A stretch of DNA of 64,000 nt from NCBI RefSeq assembly GCF_963855985.1, contig NC_087100.1, positions 2,577,001 to 2,641,000 of the forward strand. Direction: 5' to 3'. Source of the stretch: Ostrinia nubilalis (taxonomy: Eukaryota > Arthropoda > Insecta > Lepidoptera > Crambidae). Below, piece by piece: positions 45,511-56,713 of this stretch. Numbering within the stretch: the first letter of the stretch is position 1; each line of letters begins with the position of its first letter. The notes under the pieces were generated by a model. The model saw nothing but the letters and a program-made list of their open reading frames with translations. It made no database searches and was not told the origin of the DNA. The position numbers were made by a program, and so were the translations under genes.

Positions 45511-46260
45511 ATTAATTACTTTCCACTTGGACGTTAAGATGTGATTGTATGACATGTGGATTGCGTATGCTTTATTGATGGATAGTGATTGTTCTCAGCG
45601 AATTGATCTAGATATTGGTCAAGTTGTAACAGTAATTGGATGATTTAAGAGTCGTGTGAGAAGGATGTGAAATTATTGCCATCTAAAGGCTAAAATATTT
45701 AGTTTAATTCCTTCCTTTACCTGAGAATGAGGGTTATGTTTTTTAAGAAATTCCTTTAAAGGTGAGCGTAGACTAGACTACTAGAGCATTTACTTTTATC
45801 TATCTATCTTTTATATGCCAAAAAAAGCTTTCAAGAGGTGAAGTAGAATAGGGTTTCCCCGCTTTAGTCCTACTAATAAAACTGAACGGTAGAACTAGGT
45901 ACGGAGTAATTATTTAAAATGTTTGTAGGACGAATTAATATCATCACCCGACTGCGCCAGAAAGAGGGTTATGTTTTTATTCGTATGTTTGAAATAAACG
46001 GTTTTCATCGTGAGATGCTTGATTGAATAGTTCTGTAACATGACGGTATCCAAATGAAGTCATTTGGTGTCCAACGGAAACTGAAATAGTATTCTTATAT
46101 GATTTTTTATCGGTATTTGTCGATTGAGGAGGTGCACAAAAAATCTTTGTGCTACCAACGACCGGACGATGGGACAAGGAAGGTCTGTCCCGAGGGCCCT
46201 TGACTGATAACAGACAGTGATGTTCCTTTGTCGATATTCTAAGTATCGGTTCTAGGAATT
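45511..46260. other. Unique DNA
   Basis: No supported feature. Confidence 0.35.
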
Positions 46261-46499
46261 CCGGTTTAACACTAACTAATTCTTTAAGTAAAGAAATGTA
46301 TTGGCATGACGCGTTTTAAAAGAATAGTAAACTCTTTAATCTTTAAATTATTTTTAATCCAATTAAGAAATAAATTGGGTGTCTGAAAAGTATAAATGAC
46401 AGAGCAATATTTATGGTACGACAGAGCAATAATATGGTAAAATTCTAAATCCATCGGAAAATACACAATTCGTTTACGAATTCTTAACACTGTTTGTGC

Positions 46500-47060
46500 A
46501 AATTGTAAATCCTATATTTAAAAAAAATATTAACTTTATAAAGCCCTTGTAAATACCTACAATTGCTATTAATATCTAAACTAACTAAATAAATCTTTAT
46601 AAATTTCTTCACAAGTAAGTTTCCAATTACATGTACTAACAATAAAACGCATTTTTTAAACAATATTACTTATTGTGAAGACTGGTGCTTGATATGGGTT
46701 GAGACAACCTGTAATACAAGACACCAGGTCTCCACCTCTTAAACCGAAAATAACACAATAGAAAGAATGCTTCTAAACTAAACTAACATGGCAATACAAG
46801 AATTAATGCAATATAACGTTTATTTTCTTACTGATTATGTTAGAAAAGACATAATTTAAACGTGTGGAGTGTGGTGAGTGAGAGTTGTGTGGTGGGTGGT
46901 GTGAGGTGTAACGTGTGTGATAGTGTGGGAGTGTAGAAGTTTCTTACTTTGTTCGTATTCTTATAGAGTAACGTAAGTTACATGAAACCAAGAATAGATA
47001 AAGTCAAGAAGATCAAATAATTAAATTTTATTTTATTTAGGGGCGTAATTTAATTTTATT
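46500..47060 (-). mobile_element. Probable 3' UTR of the LINE
   Basis: Downstream of the LINE stop on the minus strand. Holds a GT/CA-rich tract (46860-46945), GAGGTGGAGACCTGGTGTCTTG (antisense of 46711-46740) and an A-rich stretch near 46520. A TTTTATTTTATTTTAGGGGC unit is repeated at 47020-47075. The 3' boundary was not determined. Confidence 0.45.
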
Positions 47061-49964
47061 TTATTTTAGGGGCGTAAGTAGGGGACGAATATCATTTTCA
47101 TTTAATGCTAATAGGTGTTTAAATAATGGCTCTTTAATTTGTCTGCTTGTAAACGTTCTGAGATTCAGTTTATTTTGTAACATATTGTACAATCTGGGAG
47201 CTAGAAATTTGTAGGATCTTTGTGCAAACTGGGTTTTGAAGAATGGTACATTACAGCGGTTTAGTCTAGTGCCGGGATCAGGGGTGATTAAAACAGAATT
47301 ACTATGGAATCTACGTATGGTTTGATAAATGAAAAGTTTTCGTACATTTAGTTGATTTACTTTCTCATAGAGCAACGTTGTGGGGTGTCGAATTGGCAGG
47401 GACATGAGAACTTTTAATACTGCCCTTTGAGCTCTTTCAAGCTGGAGAAAGTGTACTTGAGCAGATCCTCCCCAAATGCAGATACAATAACACAAGACAG
47501 ATTCACCTAGCGCTTTATAGATTTTAATCAGGAGAGGGAAATCAGCTACAGTTCTAAGGTTTTTAAAAACAAACATTAACTTTCTAATACGTCCGGTAAT
47601 AAGTGACAGATGTGATTCCCAATTTAAGTGTTCATCGATCATGATGCCCAGATATTTGATGGTATTGGTACGAATTAGAATGGGGCAATTACATCGCAAA
47701 GGAGTGTTGGTCTCTATATTACAAGGGTAGGTGTGTATTGTCATCGAGAAAGTGTCATCAGGCCGGCCAGAATTAGTTATGCTAAAGCAGATATATTTGG
47801 TTTTGCTTGTGTTCAAAGAGAGTAAACTATTTTCGAGCCAGGTAGTAACCATTGAGAGGCCACTTTCAGCGCATTGCTTGACATTTTCCCATGAAGATCC
47901 ATGAAATATGAGGGCTGTATCATCTGCAAACATCAATAACTCACCATTGTGTAATTGCATATTACATAGTTCATTAATGTACACAAGGAATAGCGTTGGA
48001 CCTAAGATACTGCCCTGAGGAACTCCATAGGTACATGAGGCGGTATTGCTCATTTGCCCTTCGACTCGAACCATTTGATTTCGATCACTTAGGTAGCAAG
48101 AAAACCAATCAAGTGTGACTCCCCTGATGCCCAAATTCTCCATTCGTGAAATCAGTATTGGAATTGAGACTGTGTCGAAAGCCTTCTGCAAGTCAAGAAA
48201 TATGCCTATACATTTTTGTTTTTCATCTAGTACGTTATATATTTTGGAAGTTAATTTAAGAACTGCGTCTTCAGTAGAGGTTTTTGTTCTGAATCCATAT
48301 TGGTTAGGCGCCAGTAACTCTTTTGATTCTAAATATCTGATTAATCGTTTGGCAGCCAGTTTTTCAATTATTTTTGATAAAGATGAGAGAAGGGAAATCG
48401 GTCTATAATTTGAGGGATTAGAGGTATCACCTGTTTTATGAATAGGGGAAACAATAGCTTTTTTGCAGATGTCAGGGAAGACACCAGTTGTGAAACTAAT
48501 GTTACATAAATGTGCTATGGGCTTACTGAGGGTGGTTTTGCAAGTTTTATAAAATTCGTTTGAGATATTGTCCCAGCCTGGGGCACAACTAGATTTAAGA
48601 TTATTTATTATTGCTGTGACTTCGTAATGATCTGTTAGATAGAGAGACATGGATTCGGATGGACCATTTTTCTTTCTGGATTTGCTTGCTAGTACTGTTT
48701 CATTTACACAAAGTTTATTGAGGGTAATATTTGCCAGATCGTTTCCTACAGATGTAAAGTAATTGTTAACATGATCAAGTGAATCGGTCGGATTGTCTCT
48801 GATCCCAAGTAGGTTGCTAGTAGATTGGTTTTTGGGTTTAAGATTACCAACTTCTTTTATAATTTTCCAGGTAGCTTTAGCATTGTTTAAGTTTTTGGCC
48901 AATTGGATCTTATAATATTTTTGTTTAAGAGTTTTGACAATTTTGGTGCACCAATTGCGATACGTATTATAAAACATTTTCAAGCTATCATTGTATTGTT
49001 TTTTTAAGGATTTGTGAATTCTGTTTCTTTTTGCTAATGATCTGATAACACCTGCAGTTATCCACGGCTTGAGAGGATTTCGTTTTTTTGATAATTCTAT
49101 GGAGACAGAAAAATTACTGATAGCGTGTTGAACTCTATTAATCAAGTATTCCGCACACCAGTTGGCATCAGTGCTCTCATAATACTCCTTCCAAGAAGAT
49201 TCTTCCAAATAGGCTTCTATAGCGTTGTAATTTAACTTAGATTTTATTTTTGGTACATTAGTTTTATGTGAATAGTAGACATTGTTTGAATAAAACAAAA
49301 TGGGCGAATGATCTGTAATATTTGTTCCCTCAAAGACAGCCGTTTCCCAAGGAAATTGACATTTGCCCATGAAGTGATCAAGACAGGTGTTCGATGGAGT
49401 TCTTGTTGCCATCGTAATACCTTGGACTAACCCATTTGCAGCTAGAACATCGAGATATTCTGCTGTATCACTGCAGCCGGCGTTGAGCGTATCAATATTT
49501 AAATCTCCTGTGAGGATTATCGATTTTGTTTTAATTGTATTTAGTAATTTATTAAGGGAGTCAATAAAATTGGTTGGATTTTTAAAGCTTGGGGAACGAT
49601 ATAGGCATATGATTGATAGCTTCTGATCTAAGTCCACAACAAGACAGTTGCAATCAGACATGTATTCCGGTTCATAAATATTAGTTTTTAGGTAATCGGC
49701 GACATAGACAACTACTCCATCATTTTGATTGTAGCTTTTTTTTGTATGGTATGCGTTGTAGTTACTAATCGAATCGGGAAGAATAGAGTCCGCTGCGGTC
49801 CAACACTCACTAAATGCAAAAACATCAACGTGAACATCTATGTAGGATGAGAATAATAGGAAGTTATCTAAGTTTTTATTGATACTGCGAATATTATGAC
49901 TTAAAATGCATAGTGTTTTTGCATTACGACAATCGAGTATCGACCTGTCAGCACTTGTAGCGAA
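47061..49964 (-). CDS. LINE endonuclease-reverse transcriptase (ORF2), CR1/Jockey group, 5'-incomplete
   Basis: One frame stays open for 967 codons from just after a stop (TAA, 49965-49967) to a stop at 47061. The first Met is residue 102, but the frame and the domain both start before it. Residues about 18-220 are an AP-like endonuclease: SHNIRSI (N24), SECW (E53), TGDLN (153-156), LDH (about 196) and TDHSP (H219). The reverse transcriptase follows, with PSNYRPISLLSSLSKIIEKL, FLDLQKAFDTV (about 589-599), GVPQGSILGP (647-656) and the catalytic FADD (679-682), then a KYLGIMID motif and a C-terminal extension. It copies LINE RNA at a nicked genomic site. No ATG precedes the endonuclease in frame and no ORF1 is recognisable, so the copy is probably 5'-truncated near the ORF1/ORF2 junction. 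No frameshift or stop disrupts it. The GVPQGSILGP and KAFDTV style fits the CR1/L2/Daphne/Jockey assemblage; exact clade unresolved. Confidence 0.92.
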   Translation of the reverse strand, partial: FATSADRSILDCRNAKTLCILSHNIRSINKNLDNFLLFSSYIDVHVDVFAFSECWTAADSILPDSISNYNAYHTKKSYNQNDGVVVYVADYLKTNIYEPEYMSDCNCLVVDLDQKLSIICLYRSPSFKNPTNFIDSLNKLLNTIKTKSIILTGDLNIDTLNAGCSDTAEYLDVLAANGLVQGITMATRTPSNTCLDHFMGKCQFPWETAVFEGTNITDHSPILFYSNNVYYSHKTNVPKIKSKLNYNAIEAYLEESSWKEYYESTDANWCAEYLINRVQHAISNFSVSIELSKKRNPLKPWITAGVIRSLAKRNRIHKSLKKQYNDSLKMFYNTYRNWCTKIVKTLKQKYYKIQLAKNLNNAKATWKIIKEVGNLKPKNQSTSNLLGIRDNPTDSLDHVNNYFTSVGNDLANITLNKLCVNETVLASKSRKKNGPSESMSLYLTDHYEVTAIINNLKSSCAPGWDNISNEFYKTCKTTLSKPIAHLCNISFTTGVFPDICKKAIVSPIHKTGDTSNPSNYRPISLLSSLSKIIEKLAAKRLIRYLESKELLAPNQYGFRTKTSTEDAVLKLTSKIYNVLDEKQKCIGIFLDLQKAFDTVSIPILISRMENLGIRGVTLDWFSCYLSDRNQMVRVEGQMSNTASCTYGVPQGSILGPTLFLVYINELCNMQLHNGELLMFADDTALIFHGSSWENVKQCAESGLSMVTTWLENSLLSLNTSKTKYICFSITNSGRPDDTFSMTIHTYPCNIETNTPLRCNCPILIRTNTIKYLGIMIDEHLNWESHLSLITGRIRKLMFVFKNLRTVADFPLLIKIYKALGESVLCYCICIWGGSAQVHFLQLERAQRAVLKVLMSLPIRHPTTLLYEKVNQLNVRKLFIYQTIRRFHSNSVLITPDPGTRLNRCNVPFFKTQFAQRSYKFLAPRLYNMLQNKLNLRTFTSRQIKEPLFKHLLALNENDIRPLLTPLK

Positions 49965-49967
49965 TTA

Positions 49968-50469
49968 AGTGGAGTGCTTAACCCTAAACCTGTGCTGGTA
50001 ATATTTGAACTGCGCTGGTAACCAAGAGGTTGTTCAAGGTCTCATACAGGTTTTTGATTGATAAGAGTTTCCTCTTAAATTTTTTGTTTAGTCCCACATA
50101 GGGGGTGATTCTCGTGCAATAAAGATCTTATCTTAATATGGAGTAAAGTAATGACATCTGGTCAGTCATTTCCAGGCCGTATCCTCAAGCATGTTTGAAG
50201 CTTAGTAAAGTAATAACTTTTAGTTCAGTAGAACTAAATGTAATATTAACTTTTTGTTTCCGCAACGAGAGAGCTCTTGATCTCTTGACTTGACTTGGGA
50301 AGAGTAGTTTAAGCTGAAGGGGGAAGCTACGCCCGCAATAGGAACTAGCTTACTTCCAACTGCCGAAACACAACAACGCTCTTATTGTTAGATCATGGCT
50401 TAGTTTTATTGACAGTCATTTTGTAGATCCTAACTGCACATGATTTGCAGCGTGGTTAACGAGACTTAT
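49968..50469. other. Upstream of the LINE ORF; no ORF1 recognised
   Basis: On the minus strand a short frame (about 49985-50120, TPYVGLNKKFKRKL...) ends 20 bases before the stop that precedes ORF2. It could be the last residues of ORF1 but has no diagnostic motif. Confidence 0.25.
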
Positions 50470-50583
50470 GCCCGTTTTCACCATCAATCCCTAATTTTTA
50501 AGTGACCCCTATGGTAACAAATAACAGAAATTTTATTTAATAAGGGGTCACTTAAAAATTAGGGATTGATGGTGAAAACGGGC
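50470..50583. mobile_element. 114-bp palindromic MITE
   Basis: GCCCGTTTTCACCATCAATC...AAGTGACCCCT and its exact complement form about 42-bp arms around a roughly 30-base loop. No certain duplication (ACTTAT on the left, AGTAGT on the right). Confidence 0.75.
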
Positions 50584-51734
50584 AGTAGTCTCTTATTAGG
50601 TACTACCTAGTTAAAATTATTTTACTAGGTAAGAAATTGAAACGCGATATCCTCACGTCGAGATGAATTGACGAGCGTTTTCCCGTTCAGCCGCCATCAG
50701 TCACTCGGCGGGGAATCCGGAAGCGCCTGCGCATCTCGGTAAAAATAAGTCGCCTGCGTTGTTCTGCTCGTTTGGAAACAATAATATTATGAGTTTAAAA
50801 TTGTATTTTGTATTTTCGAACGTTACAAAGAGTTATTTTGTAAAACTGAGTTTGCAAGTTTTTAAAATACCTCTTTGAAACTACCCTTTTGCGATTGCTA
50901 CGAAGCCCTTTTCCACTTGGTTAGGAATAGTGATTCCGTTTGTTTTTTGCGTGATTTGCTTTCAAATTGTAGCCACAAGCCTGGGTTCCGATTTTGTGAG
51001 TTGCCCTGACATATCTCAATCGATTAAATAAAACTTTTGGATGGTCAAGTCGATCAAACATGGAATGTCCCCATTAAAATTAGTCACAATAATCGAATCG
51101 AACCCAGTATCATTAAGCCGAAAACCCCAATACGATTTTTGATATCAGACACCAGGGTTGTGACCTTAGTTGTTACCCAGGCGACAGATTAAGATTATAA
51201 TGTATAACTTACTAATTTTAATAGGTATTCGTATGGATGAGGTAATTTCGTTGCGATTCGAGTAATACATTTATACATTCAATAGTGATTATATTCAGTG
51301 TTACAGACTATCTTATCTTAAGTTTGGACGTCCTTGATGTGGCTCATACAAAGTAACGTATCATACTATTCGATGATAAAAACGCGTAAGTATGTACTCC
51401 ACGTTGCAATTGAATAATTTGTACTACAGACTCACGTAGTAAGTAATCTGTATTCTTACTACAGTTTGTATCGATAAAGTACTTGAATACTATCAATTTA
51501 ACGTCGTGATTCAGTAGGGAGAGAGTTTAACTCTCTGGACTCAGTGGCCCAGGGTTTGAAGACCTAGTGGGCTATGGTAAAATGGACCTCGAACCAAAGG
51601 CAAAGGGCAGTTCAACCATTTCTCTTTTTGTTGAATAGAAGAAGATAATCTACGCATGTTGGATGCTAATATGCCTAAGCTGTGTTCTGAAAGAAAAGGC
51701 GCCAATATGCATAATATGTAGTTTTATTTGGATA
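50584..51734. other. Unique DNA
   Basis: No supported feature; a B-box-like string near 51550 is too weak to call. Confidence 0.35.
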
Positions 51735-51925
51735 CTAGCTTTTGCCCGCGGCTTAACCCGCGTGAAATATTGTGTCATAGATCGGCATAAATTATAACCT
51801 ATATGTTAATCTGAGTAAATAACAATAATACTGTAAAGTTTCAACAAAATACGTTCAGTAGTTTTTGCGTGAAAGAGTAACATACATCCAGACATCCAAA
51901 CTTTCGCATTTATAATATTAGTAGG
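51735..51925 (-). mobile_element. Short Helitron, 5' end eroded
   Basis: A|CTAG at 51735-51738, then CTTTTGCCCGCGGCTTAACC; the far end CTTTCGCATTTATAATATTAG. Close to the copy at 12859. Confidence 0.72.
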
Positions 51926-51968
51926 AAGTAGGATATGAATAAAATATCATCTTTCCACGATCATTGTT

Positions 51969-52066
51969 AGTTTCAGCCAAATGACGTCCACTGCTGGACA
52001 AAAGTCTCCTCTAAGGACTTCCACAACCACAGCTCTACGAGCTATGTGTCCACTGCCACTTTTTAG
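51969..52066 (-). mobile_element. RTE-like LINE family B fragment with internal deletion
   Basis: TTTCAGCCAAATGACGTCCA, CTGCTGGACAAAAGTCTCC and GACTTCCACAACCACAG jump to GAGCTATGTGTCCACTGCCAC, which normally lies about 200 bp away in the element. The tandem tail is missing. Confidence 0.55.
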
Positions 52067-52546
52067 GGATATATCGGCCAGGATCATTGGAAAATATGTA
52101 AATAATATGCGATCCGGTATGTTATATTATAATAGTAGTATTTTCGTATAGTATTTTCGAAAGCAATAAGTTTGTAATTTAATATTACTGACTAAAATCA
52201 AATTGCAATTTCAAGTTTCCCGATCAAACGCCTCGATCAAAGTCCGCATTACCAAAATTCAATATCTTGTGACTATGGTATATAGCCCATAAAACTCCCA
52301 CTGTGTTCCGACATACTGGGAATCTTGTTTATGGCGGCTAAAAAACTGTAGAGTGTAATTCATGCGAACCGATTTATAGGAAAAGCGTTTTGAAAATTAT
52401 TCAGATTTTACTTTCAAAAATCTATTTTTTTGCAGCTATTGCTCCAATATGCATTAACTGTCTTAATCATCTAGACTTAACAGTGTAGAGTTTTGTAAAA
52501 TAGAAAATGTGAGGTAATGTATAGTAAAAAGTGACAAATTAAAACA

Positions 52547-52617
52547 TCCTAGACACCATCTCACTTAACATCAGGTGTGATTGCGGTCAAATACCTGCCT
52601 TGTGTTGCATAAAAAAA
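52547..52617 (+). mobile_element. CR1-type LINE 3' UTR fragment
   Basis: CTAGACACCATCTCACTTAA, ATCAGGTGTGATTGCGG, TACCTGCCTTGTGTTGCATA and a short A run match 24825-24895. Confidence 0.6.
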
Positions 52618-52739
52618 TCCTGAGATTACGAAAACTGTATCTTCATGAGAAACACTAAGCACAACTTCTTTAAAAGTAGCTACAATCGTGAATGGGTTTT
52701 ACGTCAGATTTATGTATTAATTGAATTATATTTCTTTCA

Positions 52740-53178
52740 CCAAAGTGTGTGTGTTGCCAGTGATGGTGTACGGATCTGAGACGTGGTCGCTTACTATGGG
52801 TCTCATAAGAAGGCTCAAGGTCACCCAAAGAGCGATGGAGCGGGCTATGCTCGGAGTTTCCCTGCGTGATCGAATCAGAAATGAGGAGATCCGTAGGAGA
52901 ACCAGAGTGACTTACATAGCCCGCTAAAATCAAGTGGCAGTGGGCGGGGCACATAGCTCGGCGAGCTGATGGCCGCTGGGGCAGAAAAGTTCTTGAGTGG
53001 CGACCACTAGTCGGAAGACGTGGCGTGGGCAGGCCTCCCACTAGGTGGACCGACGATCTGGTGAAGGTCGCGGGAGGTGCCTGGATGCGAGCGGTGCAGG
53101 ACCGGACTTTGTGGAAATCCTTGGGGGAGGCCTTTGTCTCAAAGCAGTGGACGTCTTTCGGCTGAAACGAACGAACGA
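52740..53178 (+). pseudogene. RTE-like LINE family B, reverse-transcriptase C-terminus and tail
   Basis: The longest family B copy. In order it encodes CVLPVMVYGSETWSLTMG, RRLKVTQRAMERAMLGVSL, RDRIRNEEIRRRTRVTYIAR, then after a frameshift the WQWAGHIAR, WGRKVLEWRP and DDLVKVAG-type segments, ending in (AACG)n. PVMVYGSETW is the usual marker of the region after the polymerase core. A stop at 52925 and frame changes inactivate it. The extra CAAAG in TTTGTCTCAAAGCAGTGG (about 53132) is private to this copy. Confidence 0.8.
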
Positions 53179-53528
53179 AAGCCGACAGAGGCATGTTGCA
53201 ATCGATTTACACCGCGCGTTTAACTCCGCACTTGTTTATTGTAAGACAAGTTTAGCCAAACTATGCGATCTATTAACGACCGAACGGAAAACAAACGCAG
53301 GTTTTATTGTCAATCGGTCGAGTAAAGATAGATCGTAAACCGTAACCTATTTGTGTACATCATACGTGCATGACGCAGGATCATCGGCAGAGTAGTAACG
53401 TAGTCATGGGTCATCAGTAGAAGGTACGAGACTTCAAGCCATTGATCATCCGTAGGAGATAGGTATCGTTCGAGTTATTCATTATTCAGTTTCGTTCAGT
53501 TATTAGGAAATCGTCACTTCCTATACGC

Positions 53529-53632
53529 AAACGTGGTCACCCCAAGCAAACTTGGCGGCGCACTGTAGTAGACAAGGCGAAGAAAATCGGCAAGACCTGG
53601 AGCGAGATCAAACGCGAAGCTCGAGACCGAAC
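53529..53632 (+). pseudogene. RTE-like LINE family C fragment
   Basis: Encodes GHPKQTWRRTVVDKAKKIGK, then TWSEIKREARDRT, matching the minus-strand copy at 11603-11760; no tail. Confidence 0.65.
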
Positions 53633-53764
53633 GATCTTTGCATATACCTATGACAGACGACATCACCTCAGATTATGCATTTTCATTGCAAAATAGCACA
53701 TCTACATTCAAAAGATGCCGCAGTTTTTATATTGACGTGTTGGCGTCTCTCTTACTGAAATTAC

Positions 53765-54553
53765 TATCCCATCAAAAACAATACTTGTCAAAAAAACCAA
53801 GTCTCGCAACTCAGTTGTTCTACGGTAAAAAGTTGTGAGATCCATGTAATACCAAGTCCAGGCCAGGAAATCTTTAACGTTTTACATAAATTATTGACTT
53901 GGCCATCGCACTAAATAATTTAATTTACACGTGTTTTCATGCGATGGCCAAGTCAATATATTTATGCAAAACGTTAAAGATTTCCTGGCCTGGACTTGGT
54001 ATTACATGGATCTCACAACTTTTTACCGTAGAACAACTGAGTTGCGAGACTTGGTTTTTTTGACAAGTATTGTTTTTGATGGGATCTCATTTCTTTTTGT
54101 ATTTTGTAGACAGCAGTTATGTATCTAGAAAACTGGACCGAAATTGAAAAATTTTACTCGACTTGGCGGTTGCACTACCGTGCCCCCAAATATTTTAGTT
54201 TTTCCTTGATTCATACACCAAACACTACTTATATTCCAAATTTGAAGCTTCTAGGTCTGCTAGAAGTGCCTTAGAATTTTGATGATCGGTGAGTCAGTGA
54301 GTCAGTCAGTGAGTGACAAAATTAAGTAACTTTGACCCGTTATAATTCTTAAACTACTGGTTCAAATTGAATGAAATTTGAAATATACCGTGTCTTCACA
54401 ATGCCTGCATGGATACTGAAAATTCAGCCTTCTAGTTTTATCCACAACGAAGTTACAGGCAGTCGAAAATGGCCTGAATTGCTTCGAGAAAAGGATGGTA
54501 CGGCCGTGCCGCTTTTTTGCTCGACTTGGTGGGGGCACTGCCGTGCCCCCAGA
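53765..54553. mobile_element. Unclassified foldback element, copy 2
   Basis: Reverse-orientation copy of 18941-19843. It begins TATCCCATCAAAAACAATAC, with palindrome arms at 53768-53910 and 53940-54083, and ends GGGGGCACTGCCGTGCCCCCAGA. It has a single copy of the block duplicated in copy 1 and a GTGAGTCAGTGAGTCAGTCA tract near 54290-54315. Confidence 0.7.
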
Positions 54554-54985
54554 TTCCAGAACCAAGAGCAAGATCGTGTTCTTTTGGGTAATTACACTTT
54601 AACGCTGGCCTAGATTTTAGCACCAATCCAGCTAAGCTAAAAATGTGTGTATTAGGGCTTACCACTACAGTCCAGCGGACGATGGACGGTTTCGAATTAC
54701 TGACCTTCGAATTAGCAGTCCGACACTGTCAATGTTGGGCTTTTCTGGTCCTGAAACAGTGGTAGGGTCAAGGCTGACAGTATATTGGGGCGTGTAAAAG
54801 TGATTTTTTAAAGCCGACTGTGGCAAACCGAACTTCATTGTTTTTGATATATTTTATTTTTCTTTAAGAATTCTGTTTTTGACTGCTGACTTGTTCGTAG
54901 TGTCTTAGCAACGGTACGAAATAAACGCGAAGTAAATTTACTTGGATATTTTTCACTCTTTTGCACGGCCTAACCTCTGATCTCT
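54554..54985. other. Unique DNA
   Basis: No supported feature. Confidence 0.35.
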
Positions 54986-54989
54986 CACT

Positions 54990-55118
54990 GTCCTCAACAC
55001 CGACCTACGATCTGGAAAAGGTCGCGGGAAACCTGGATGCGGGCAACGTAGGACCGGACGTCGTGGAAATCCTTGGGGAAGGCTAGCAGTGGCCGTCATT
55101 TGTCTGAAACGAACGAAC
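54990..55118 (+). mobile_element. RTE-like LINE family B, 5'-truncated 3' end
   Basis: CCGACCTACGATCTGGAAAA, GTCGCGGGAAACCTGGATGC and GGAAATCCTTGGGG, then CTGAAACGAACGAAC. Confidence 0.65.
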
Positions 55119-55329
55119 TGAAAATTTATGAATATCCAGACTTCAAACAAAGGGATATGTTAATCTATTCTCATTGAACATTAAAGGAAATGTACTCATG
55201 ATGAGCAGTTACGAGCTGAAATATTCGCGTAGGACGGGTTTAGTGTCAATAAACTGCTGGTACAGTCGGCCTTAGTTGTCATAACTTCGCTTAAATGGGG
55301 CTATGAAAGACGTTTAGTTTATCGTTATT

Positions 55330-55363
55330 AAATAGTGTGAGAGAATTTTCTCTCACACTATTT
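55330..55363. other. Perfect 34-bp palindrome
   Basis: AAATAGTGTGAGAGAA and its exact complement, with TT between. Isolated, with no flanking repeat recognised. Confidence 0.8.
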
Positions 55364-56310
55364 AATTTTTATTTCGAAAAAAAAATATGTGAGAATCAGT
55401 CTAATTATGATGATTTCCAGGTATAAATAACTGAAAGTAAAGTCGCTTTTATCTTATGGGAAATAAGGACGAAATCAAGGTGAACTTCTGTCATTGATTG
55501 TACATAATACAATAATCCCAAATTCAATTATTTCTTACGTTTTAAAATGACCCTATAATGTGCCTTCTTGGTTAAAATTTGCTCAACTTTCGCACCATTT
55601 AATTGCGTTTATAAGGCGGCATGCTTTTTGTATTTAATTAATATTGTAACTTTCAAATTAAAACACAATCCAATGTTTTTAAAATTTGTAAGTAATTCCT
55701 AGCCTATATATTGAGAAACTTTAGCGAAAGTTTAGCAGAGCTTTTGATAAAGCTTTCGTGGAGCACCACGATATCAATACAAAATTCTGAGAAATAATGT
55801 TATCTTTACTCACACTGGTTTTTCCATAGAAAAATTGTAACACTTCAGTGATAAGCAACTAAAATACTTTTGTAAGTAAAAGTACTCTAGTAATTTAAAG
55901 TAGGTACGTTAGTTTCATCCTGGCGTTAACAAGCAGCGCCCAAGTGTTTTAGAACAGTTAATAGCAAATTTCATTTTTAGGGTTCTTTAACCTAACGATC
56001 AAAGGTGCCAAGGGATCCTTGGACAGGATTCGCACTCTGTAGAATACGCCCGTATTCACAAACGATGCTTGCTTAAGTGAAGCAGCAAATCGAACGCACA
56101 GCGTTGAATAGAGCTCTGTGATTGATTCATATGTGACCCTGTGCGTCCACACGAACTGTGAGACCTCATAGTAATGTTAATGATTTTTTTTTTATGTGAT
56201 AGGAGGCAAACGAGCAGACGGATCACCTGATGGTAAGTGATTACCGTCGCCCATAGACACCCGCAGACCCAGGGGATACGGGCATAATAGTACAATCAGC
56301 GTAAAATAGT
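55364..56310. other. Unique DNA
   Basis: No supported feature. Confidence 0.35.
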
Positions 56311-56311
56311 T

Positions 56312-56396
56312 TCTGACACCCAAAGTAGCCGTTTGCAACACATCTTTATTGCAATTGGAATAAGGTTGTGTTGTCATTTGGCCACTTTGGGTGTCA
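56312..56396. repeat. Small inverted repeat (MITE-like)
   Basis: TGACACCCAAAGTAGCCG and its partner GGCCACTTTGGGTGTCA bracket TGCAACAC/GTGTTGTC; about 85 bp. Confidence 0.5.
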
Positions 56397-56403
56397 CGAA
56401 CTA

Positions 56404-56711
56404 CACTGGTCATCACAAAAATCGACCCTCCCGCGACAAGCACTTTCAAACGTATGCATCCCCACTGGGAAGTGGGGATAGTAATATTGGTGGGACTTGA
56501 AAAACTTGATAAAAGACCTGTCTTTTATCAAGTTTTTCTAGTCACATTTATTGTATATGTTAATCGTTTATTAGGAAATAAATGTGTTTTTCTTTAAGGA
56601 TATTTATTGGGCTTTCAAATAACACCAATATTGTTGGGGCACCATGATTGTGTCAGTAGAAACGAGTTTTCCTGTAAAACGTAGGTGGGCCGATTTTTGT
56701 GATGACCAGTG
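56404..56711. mobile_element. CACTGGTCATCAC element, copy 1 (308 bp)
   Basis: Ends CACTGGTCATCACAAAAATC and GATTTTTGTGATGACCAGTG, flanked by TA (56402-56403, 56712-56713). Contains a perfect 19-bp stem hairpin with a 2-base loop at 56499-56538 (GAAAAACTTGATAAAAGAC arm). Tc1/mariner-type by ends and TA. Confidence 0.8.
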
Positions 56712-56713
56712 TA

